NCBI GenBank assembly: GCA_910586585.1
Contig: CAJUKA010000009.1
Coordinates: 27,877 to 91,876 of the forward strand
Direction: 5' to 3'
Source: an uncultured Lachnospiraceae bacterium
Lineage (GTDB): Bacteria; Bacillota; Clostridia; Lachnospirales; Lachnospiraceae
Length of the DNA stretch: 64,000 nt
In this document: piece after piece, positions 59,539-64,000 of the stretch
How positions within the stretch are numbered: the first letter of the stretch is position 1
Layout: each line of letters opens with the position of its first letter
The notes under the pieces: generated by a model
The model's input: only the letters and a program-made list of their open reading frames with translations
Databases searched by the model: none
What the model was told of the DNA's origin: nothing
Translations under genes and position numbers: made by a program

Positions 59539-60193
59539 AAAAATTCAGCGCCAGTACGCTCAAGCTGCAGAAAGCAGCACTTTTTGTTTGAATGGTTTCT
59601 GTAATCGCAATTTCCTAAATGGTGAAAAAGGAGGAGGCGTTTCGCAATCTGCGGAATGCCTTCTTTTGTTGGATACAGATAATATTCTGGCAAACTATGA
59701 ACATGTAGTTCATACCTTTGGACCAGTGTTTGACGGAAATTCAAGGATTTTGATTTTGGGCTCTATGCCATCTGTAAAGTCAAGGGAGCAGCAATTTTAT
59801 TATGCGCATCCGCAAAACCGTTTTTGGAAAGTGCTTGCAGCCGTATTTAAAGAGGCGGTTCCCGTTTCTGTCGATGAAAAAAGAGAATTTCTGCTCAAAA
59901 ATCATGTGGCATTGTGGGATGTAATAGCTTCCTGCGATATCATTGGGTCTTCTGACAGCAGTATCAAAAATGTCAAAGAAAACAATATGCATGTTATTTT
60001 GGACAAGACAGACATTCATACAATTCTAGTAAATGGCGGAAAGGCATATGAACTTTTTCGTAAACACTGTACGCAGTATTTGGTTGGAGGCAACAAACCC
60101 AATGTAGTAAAGATGCCTTCTACGAGTCCAGCAAATGCAGCATGGCCACTTGAAAAATTAATTGATATATGGAGGGAAAATATTTTGACTTAA
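59528..60193 (+). CDS. Hypoxanthine-type DNA glycosylase (uracil-DNA glycosylase superfamily)
   Basis: Removes deaminated bases from DNA. The conserved part runs from about residue 57: EHVVHTFGPVFDGNSRILILG, then SMPSVKS, YYAHPQNRFWKVL, HVALWDVIASC and PSTSPANAAW, matching the deoxyinosine (TIGR04274-like) glycosylase family. The first ~55 codons from ATG 59528 are read through a dispersed-repeat copy, and they overlap the end of the preceding gene by 11 bp. The natural start may be later, for example near TTG 59665, but no better ATG with a ribosome site is available; AAAGGAGGAGG at 59626-59636 has no ATG after it in frame. Confidence 0.85.
   Translation: MENKKIQRQYAQAAESSTFCLNGFCNRNFLNGEKGGGVSQSAECLLLLDTDNILANYEHVVHTFGPVFDGNSRILILGSMPSVKSREQQFYYAHPQNRFWKVLAAVFKEAVPVSVDEKREFLLKNHVALWDVIASCDIIGSSDSSIKNVKENNMHVILDKTDIHTILVNGGKAYELFRKHCTQYLVGGNKPNVVKMPSTSPANAAWPLEKLIDIWRENILT
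59541..59620 (+). repeat. Dispersed mosaic repeat inside the glycosylase reading frame
   Basis: ATTCAGCGCCAGTACGCTCAA is followed by the stem GCTGC-AGAAA-GCAGC and the core TTTGAATGGTTTCTGTAA with TCGCAATTTCCTA (from 59587). The reading frame stays open through the whole element. Confidence 0.8.
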
Positions 60194-60251
60194 GAAAAGT
60201 CATCGGCCCTGTGCAAATACAAATACAGAAAGGAGAGAATATGGTATCAAA

Positions 60252-60830
60252 ATGGGGTATGAGATGGAAGTAATCAGGCGATTTGATAAATATTGCAGTG
60301 AAGAACGGGAGAGAATAAGCCAAATAAAAGATACTGAGCAAAATGCATGCCGCCAAAAGGTTCTGGTGGCCCGTTGCTTACTGTATCATGAAGCATCTAA
60401 TGTGATGCAGTCATACAAAAAATATACTTCTGTTGCAAATGCAGGAAGTGAAGGGAAAGCGTCTGCGGACAAGGAAGGAGGGATGCAGTTCGGGGAGCTA
60501 CAGGAAGCGGTTTTGGGAGCGCTTTGTGCCGGTCTTGAAGATACGTCTTTCAATAAATGGAAATTGAATCTGATTGATGCGGTCGAAGTGATTCAATCCA
60601 TGGAACAGACTAAGAAAATGCCTCGTTTTTCAAAAGCATGTGAAGATGTGACAGAGAGCCTTGATATTGAGTTTTCGGATGTGGAGGAAGAGCTAAGAGT
60701 ACTGTTTGAACCAGAGTGTATTTATAATACATTGGTTCTAGTGGTGACATTGGTTAAATGCTATCGTGAGACAGTGGAAAATGTATACGAAAAGAACCGC
60801 AGAGAGCTGATGAAAAAAATGGACAAATGA
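60252..60830 (+). CDS. Hypothetical helical protein
   Basis: I do not recognise a family. About 192 residues, soluble, predicted almost entirely helical, with a low-complexity stretch near 65-80 (GSEGKASADKEGG). The start is uncertain: AAAGGAG at 60229-60235 is placed for ATG 60241, which opens a 10-codon frame ending at 60273 that overlaps the start of this gene. ATG 60252 or ATG 60264 would then be reached by coupling. It ends 4 bp before the AUG of the Nudix region, in a tight gene pair. Confidence 0.7.
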   Translation: MGYEMEVIRRFDKYCSEERERISQIKDTEQNACRQKVLVARCLLYHEASNVMQSYKKYTSVANAGSEGKASADKEGGMQFGELQEAVLGALCAGLEDTSFNKWKLNLIDAVEVIQSMEQTKKMPRFSKACEDVTESLDIEFSDVEEELRVLFEPECIYNTLVLVVTLVKCYRETVENVYEKNRRELMKKMDK

Positions 60831-60847
60831 AAGGAGATGAGAATATT

Positions 60848-61351
60848 ATGGAAATGTGGGACATCTATGATGCAGACAAAAAACGGACAGGACGCACCAT
60901 GAAAAAAAATGACTGGTGCTTAAAGGATGGAGAATACCATTTGACTGTATTAGGGGTAGTGGCTCATACAGACGGCAGATTTCTTATCACAAAAAGAGTT
61001 ATGACAAAAGGATGGGCACCTGGATGGTGGGAAGTGTCTGGCGGTGCAGTGCAGGCGGGAGAAGATTCAAAAGACGCCGTGCTCAGAGAAGTGAAGGAAG
61101 AAACAGGACTTGATGTGGCTGATTGGGAAGGAGGGTATCTATTTAGTTATAAAAGAGAAAACCCTGGGGAAGGTGACAATTATTTTGTGGATATCTATCG
61201 TTTCGTTTCTGACTTTGACGAGAAAGAGATACAATTACAGGAGGAAGAGACAGATGGGTATTTGCTTGCTACACGAGCGCAGATTAAGGAGTTTGCAGCG
61301 CAGGGAGTGTTTCTTCATTATGAGAGTATCAAAAAAGCATTTGAAATGTAA
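60848..61351 (+). CDS. Nudix hydrolase
   Basis: Hydrolyses nucleoside diphosphates linked to other moieties. The ~167 residues contain the Nudix box GGAVQAGEDSKDAVLREVKEETGLD in the G-x5-E-x7-R-E-x-x-E-E-x-G pattern (given as spaced motif). The N-terminal EMWDIYDADKKRTGRTM resembles the isopentenyl-diphosphate isomerase-like/YfcD subgroup. AAAGGAGATGA overlaps the previous stop codon; ATG 60848 or 60854 is the likely start. Confidence 0.9.
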   Translation: MEMWDIYDADKKRTGRTMKKNDWCLKDGEYHLTVLGVVAHTDGRFLITKRVMTKGWAPGWWEVSGGAVQAGEDSKDAVLREVKEETGLDVADWEGGYLFSYKRENPGEGDNYFVDIYRFVSDFDEKEIQLQEEETDGYLLATRAQIKEFAAQGVFLHYESIKKAFEM

Positions 61352-61375
61352 AAATTGAGCGCCGAAGCGCCCAAT
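61350..61375 (-). terminator. Terminator of the PlsC-type gene
   Basis: On the minus strand ATTGGGCGC-TTCG-GCGCTCAAT, with one G-U pair and a UUCG tetraloop, is followed by five T. The palindrome belongs to the GAGCGCC family of the dispersed repeats. Confidence 0.82.
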
Positions 61376-61417
61376 ACATGAAAGATTTCTTATTCGCTAA
61401 GAATTATTTACAAAGAA

Positions 61418-62158
61418 TTATTCGCTAAGGGTATCAGGAGCAGCACCGGCGAGATACTTGTTCAGTACTTCCTGGATACGTCTTTGTACAGTCTGTGCAA
61501 TTTGAATGGTAGTCATATCCTTATAATCGGTATAATAAAGCGGTTTTAAATAGTACACAAATGTTTTGATTGGTTTGAGCGTTCTCTCTTCAAACACACG
61601 GTATGAATCAATCAGTACAACAGGAACAATCGGGACTTTTGACCAGACAGCGCTTTTAAATGCTCCGGGCTTAAATTCTGTTGTGGAATTGCCATTGTGA
61701 CAGTAGCCGCCTTCAGGAAAGATGATAAATTTCCGACCTTCTTTGGTTTCATTTGCCATTTCACGGATAATTTTTATAGATTGTTTAGCATCTTCGCGAT
61801 CCATTCGTTTGCCATGTACAAGATTAATGAATTGTTTGACTAGGGGAGTGTTAGATTTAGCAATATCCATAACGACAGAACAGGGCTTGTCGTGTGTGAG
61901 CATAATGCCAAGCGCATCATATTTTCCCTGATGGTTTGGACACATAATGTAGCCTCCATCATCAGGCAGATTGTGCATACCATAACCCTGCGTTGTAATA
62001 TGTCCAGGTTTGTTCATGCGTTTGATACACAGGCGGTTTAAAGCATACATCTGCTCTTCAGAATATTTTTCCGGGTGACGTGATACATATTCCATCTGAG
62101 GAATCATATAAATGTGATGTAAATTTCTTAGAATAACATGTAAAAATCTAGAAAACAT
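61418..62158 (-). CDS. 1-acyl-sn-glycerol-3-phosphate acyltransferase (PlsC type)
   Basis: Adds the second acyl chain in phospholipid synthesis. The ~246 residues show the acyltransferase motifs NHQGKYD (H-x4-D) and FPEGGYC (glycerophosphate binding), then IVPVVLIDSY. There is one weak N-terminal hydrophobic segment. GGAGG before ATG 62158 decides the start. The last codons CTTAGCGAATAA are repeated 20 bp after the stop, a short direct duplication. Confidence 0.9.
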   Translation of the reverse strand: MFSRFLHVILRNLHHIYMIPQMEYVSRHPEKYSEEQMYALNRLCIKRMNKPGHITTQGYGMHNLPDDGGYIMCPNHQGKYDALGIMLTHDKPCSVVMDIAKSNTPLVKQFINLVHGKRMDREDAKQSIKIIREMANETKEGRKFIIFPEGGYCHNGNSTTEFKPGAFKSAVWSKVPIVPVVLIDSYRVFEERTLKPIKTFVYYLKPLYYTDYKDMTTIQIAQTVQRRIQEVLNKYLAGAAPDTLSE

Positions 62159-62185
62159 AGCAAACCTCCATCCTGAGATACACAA

Positions 62186-62415
62186 TCAAACAGCGGGTTG
62201 CAAGAATAATGATAGTATAAATTATATAAGATAAAAGTTGATAAGTCAATAAAGCGCAAGAGTGTAAAAACAAAGTTAATAGTAAAGCCGCAAAGACGCA
62301 CGAGAGGAACTTTAATGAGGGTCCTATTGAATGAAAGTTCCTCTCAGTGAAGGTGGGTCGAAGCGGATTTACCCTTTAGAGCTGTCGCGAAGCGACTTAT
62401 AATAGGAGGAATAAA
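62186..62415 (+). promoter_or_regulatory. Structured leader before the secreted SH3-like protein gene
   Basis: A perfect 12-bp inverted repeat, GAGAGGAACTTT (62302-62313) with AAAGTTCCTCTC (62334-62345), has a 20-base loop. It is followed by a GGGT/ACCC pair (62355-62374) and GTCGC-GAA-GCGAC (62384-62396), then AGGAGG. It could be a cis-regulatory RNA. I compared it by eye with cyclic di-AMP and cyclic di-GMP riboswitches and could not match either. Confidence 0.5.
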
Positions 62416-63111
62416 ATGAAAAAAACATTAAACGTAATAGCTGGTATGATAATTGGATTAATGGTACTTCTGGGAACGCCTTCCCTTGGTGTGTCAGCAG
62501 CAGAATTCACAGTTGTTGACGCAGAAGCTGTTTTGTATACAAATGAAAATACAGTGATACTAGCAGATGCAGATGACAACACTGTAGTATTACCTGTAGT
62601 AGAAGCAGGTCTTCCAATACAGGTGACAGGCGTTACAAGCAATGGTTATTTCCGTATCAATCTTGGCGGAGAAACATTCTATATTCAAGGAATTGGTTTG
62701 ACAGCTCCAGAACAGGACAATCTGGCTGCTGCAAACAATAAGCAGATATATGATATCCTTGTAGCACAAAAGGCAGTATTTCCAGAGGGAATGAAGTGGA
62801 CCAATGATGATTACCGCGGATGGAATGGCGGAACCTATACAGGAGGTTTTGGCTGTGCAGGATTTGCATTTGCCCTCAGTGATGCAGCATTTGGAAATGT
62901 AAAGGCGAAGTTACATCAGGACTATAGCAACATCAAGGTTGGAGATATCTTAAGAGTCAATAATGGAACACATTCCGTTATTGTATTGGAAGTAAAAGAG
63001 AACTCAGTCATTGTAGCAGAAGGAAATTATAATGGCGCAATCCATTGGGGAAGAGAGATTCCAAAATCAGGTTTGGTAGATTCGCAAAGCTATATAATGA
63101 CAAGATATTAA
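62416..63111 (+). CDS. Secreted protein with SH3-like and Cys/His peptidase-like domain
   Basis: The 231 residues begin with a signal peptide (about 1-30, cleavage near VSA-AE). Residues 32-95 look like a small bacterial SH3 domain (TNENTVILADADDNTVV, TGVTSNGYFRINLGGETFYIQ). The C-terminal part (about 110-231) has a Cys in GGFGCAGFAFALSD and a His in NNGTHSVIVLEV, spaced like the catalytic pair of CHAP/NlpC-type cysteine peptidases. I infer a cell-wall-directed role; the enzyme assignment is tentative. Confidence 0.8.
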   Translation: MKKTLNVIAGMIIGLMVLLGTPSLGVSAAEFTVVDAEAVLYTNENTVILADADDNTVVLPVVEAGLPIQVTGVTSNGYFRINLGGETFYIQGIGLTAPEQDNLAAANNKQIYDILVAQKAVFPEGMKWTNDDYRGWNGGTYTGGFGCAGFAFALSDAAFGNVKAKLHQDYSNIKVGDILRVNNGTHSVIVLEVKENSVIVAEGNYNGAIHWGREIPKSGLVDSQSYIMTRY

Positions 63112-63423
63112 AATGACAAGATGTTAAAGGAAGTATCAAATAAATGTAAATAATTGTCAAATAATGTCGATTATGTTGTAAAAAATGTAATATGCGACAT
63201 TAATACAAAATTTCCGGGATTAAGTGCTATACTAAGGATTAGCGAAAGCGTATGCAAGCAGAGAAAAATATTGATAATAATTAGCTCCGCTAAGAAATGT
63301 CAAGATACAAATGAAAAGCAGCGATTCCCGGACAGCGCACAGTGCAATTTCTGACACAAAAAAGGATTGTACTGGCGTAAAAAGCGCTGGCAGGGGCGCA
63401 AACTTATATAAGGAGGAATTGTA
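63112..63423 (+). other. Intergenic region before the XRE regulator gene
   Basis: A spaced inverted repeat AATGTCG (63163-63169) and CGACATT (63195-63201) lies upstream of an extended -10, TG-C-TATACT (63225-63233). It could be an operator, perhaps for the XRE protein itself. The leader between 63240 and 63410 holds no frame with a ribosome site that I can support; AGGAGG lies before the GTG start. Confidence 0.5.
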
Positions 63424-63780
63424 GTGAGAGATACCGAAAGACAAAAAACAGGCGAAGAGATAGACAGAATTTATATAGAAGCAGGAGCACGCATATTAAA
63501 ATGCAGAACAGATAAGAAATTGTCAAGAAACTCGTTGGCAAAAGCAGCAGGTATTTCCAGTAAATTCTTATATGAGATCGAAAGCGGACACACAGGATTT
63601 ACTGTTGGTGTGTTGGAGCGGCTTGCGAATGCGCTGAGAGTGGATAGTGATTATATCCTGCATGGACGATTAGCAAGACAGAATTGTGATGAGGATTTGA
63701 TCAAAGCAATATCCGCATTTGATGAGGAAAAGCTGCAAAAGCTGGTTCCTGTTTTGAATATTCTGGCGGAATTTAAGTAA
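63424..63780 (+). CDS. XRE-family helix-turn-helix regulator
   Basis: A 118-residue DNA-binding protein. The Cro/CI-type HTH lies at about 25-80: LSRNSLAKAAGISSKFLYEIE and LERLANALRVDSDYILHG. The C-terminal ~35 residues are helical and may dimerise. GTG 63424 follows AAGGAGG by seven bases. It has its own promoter and may control itself or the preceding secreted protein gene. Confidence 0.9.
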   Translation: MRDTERQKTGEEIDRIYIEAGARILKCRTDKKLSRNSLAKAAGISSKFLYEIESGHTGFTVGVLERLANALRVDSDYILHGRLARQNCDEDLIKAISAFDEEKLQKLVPVLNILAEFK

Positions 63781-63785
63781 TAGAG

Positions 63786-63840
63786 GGTGCACATGGTTCA
63801 TCTGTACATTGATGTACTGTGTGCATTTGTGCATATTGGA
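63786..63840 (+). terminator. Hairpin after the XRE gene
   Basis: GTACA-TTGA-TGTAC at about 63803-63817 is enclosed by TGCACA/TGTGCA. The T-run is poor. Confidence 0.5.
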
Positions 63841-63910
63841 AAAGTATGGTTATAGATTTGATTATAAAATTAGTTCTATTAATTCTTGCTCAAAATGGTT
63901 ATAGTTATAA

Positions 63911-64000
63911 TTGAGATATAACTAATTTTTGAGGTGTACTAAAGATCTTGTGAGTAAAAAGTTTGCGCTGCTTAAGAAGCCCGTGAACCCCAGTAGGTTC
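63911..64000 (+). other. Promoter and possible start of an RNA gene at the window edge
   Basis: TTGAGA (63911-63916) and TGTACT (63935-63940) have an 18-base spacer. The following ~55 bases are less AT-rich, have no ATG with a ribosome site, and can form GAACC-CCAGTA-GGTTC at the end. A 6S-like or other structured RNA is possible, but the sequence is cut off. Confidence 0.35.

Noticed and set aside
62302..62396. Cyclic di-AMP (ydaO) or cyclic di-GMP riboswitch
   Set aside because: The conserved joining sequences of these classes could not be found; only the hairpins are supported.

Overview
The window looks like a chromosomal segment of an anaerobic, endospore-forming Firmicute of the class Clostridia, most probably Lachnospiraceae. 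The basis is AT-rich DNA with strong AGGAGG ribosome sites, a spoIIGA-sigE-sigG sporulation cluster next to ftsZ, a fused SecDF, the six-cysteine peptide SCIFF with its radical-SAM maturase, a CIRCE-controlled groESL operon, and an RNase P RNA that reads as A type. Nearly all of it is core chromosome. I see no phage, transposase, CRISPR array, rRNA or tRNA.

Layout. 1-3.9 kb: end of ftsZ, then spoIIGA, sigE and sigG. The promoter before spoIIGA has the unusual 22-bp spacing of the Bacillus spoIIG promoter, and two 79-bp GC-rich repeats fill its leader. 4-11 kb: a chemoreceptor, a phosphopantetheinyl transferase, a large uncharacterised protein with a cyclic-nucleotide-binding-like domain, a CNNM/CorC membrane protein and a small membrane protein. 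10.9-16 kb: a GH25 lysozyme, SCIFF peptide, SCIFF maturase and SecDF. 16-27 kb: TraX-like protein, acyl-ACP thioesterase and recJ, then the macromolecular synthesis cluster dgt-dnaG-rpoD-trmK-Nif3, then a TGS/uridine-kinase-like protein and the RNase P RNA. 27.8-32.3 kb: two secreted or membrane-anchored proteins, a dCMP deaminase and two different G3E (CobW-type) GTPases. 32.3-34.1 kb, minus strand: pyrBI behind a U-rich leader peptide and a terminator, which looks like PyrL-type attenuation. 34.2-40 kb: lacZ, a GPH sugar transporter and an AraC regulator. 40-44 kb: a PH-domain protein, a D,D-carboxypeptidase, a small membrane protein and a DUF5050-like protein. 43.7-49.3 kb: pheA, ppx, ppk1 and maf. 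49.4-56.3 kb: a small acidic protein, an unrecognised 701-residue protein, an ABC-F ATPase, a PHP-HAD fusion and a degenerate GGDEF protein. 56.4-58.5 kb: groES-groEL. 58.7-64 kb: a double-receiver protein, a DNA glycosylase, a hypothetical, a Nudix hydrolase, a PlsC-type acyltransferase (minus strand), a secreted SH3-like protein and an XRE regulator. A promoter and hairpin at the very end may be the start of an RNA gene.

The most interesting non-coding material is a family of mosaic intergenic repeats. Each couples a palindrome of the GAGCGCCAGCGCGCTC type to a core of about 37 bp ending in TCGCAATTTCCTA. Copies lie after sigE, between the second GTPase gene and pyrI, after groEL and, in frame, at the start of the DNA glycosylase reading frame. 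The two best candidates for undescribed regulation are the pyrBI leader and the spoIIG promoter with its repeat-filled leader. All identifications are from reading the sequence; no database or folding program was run.
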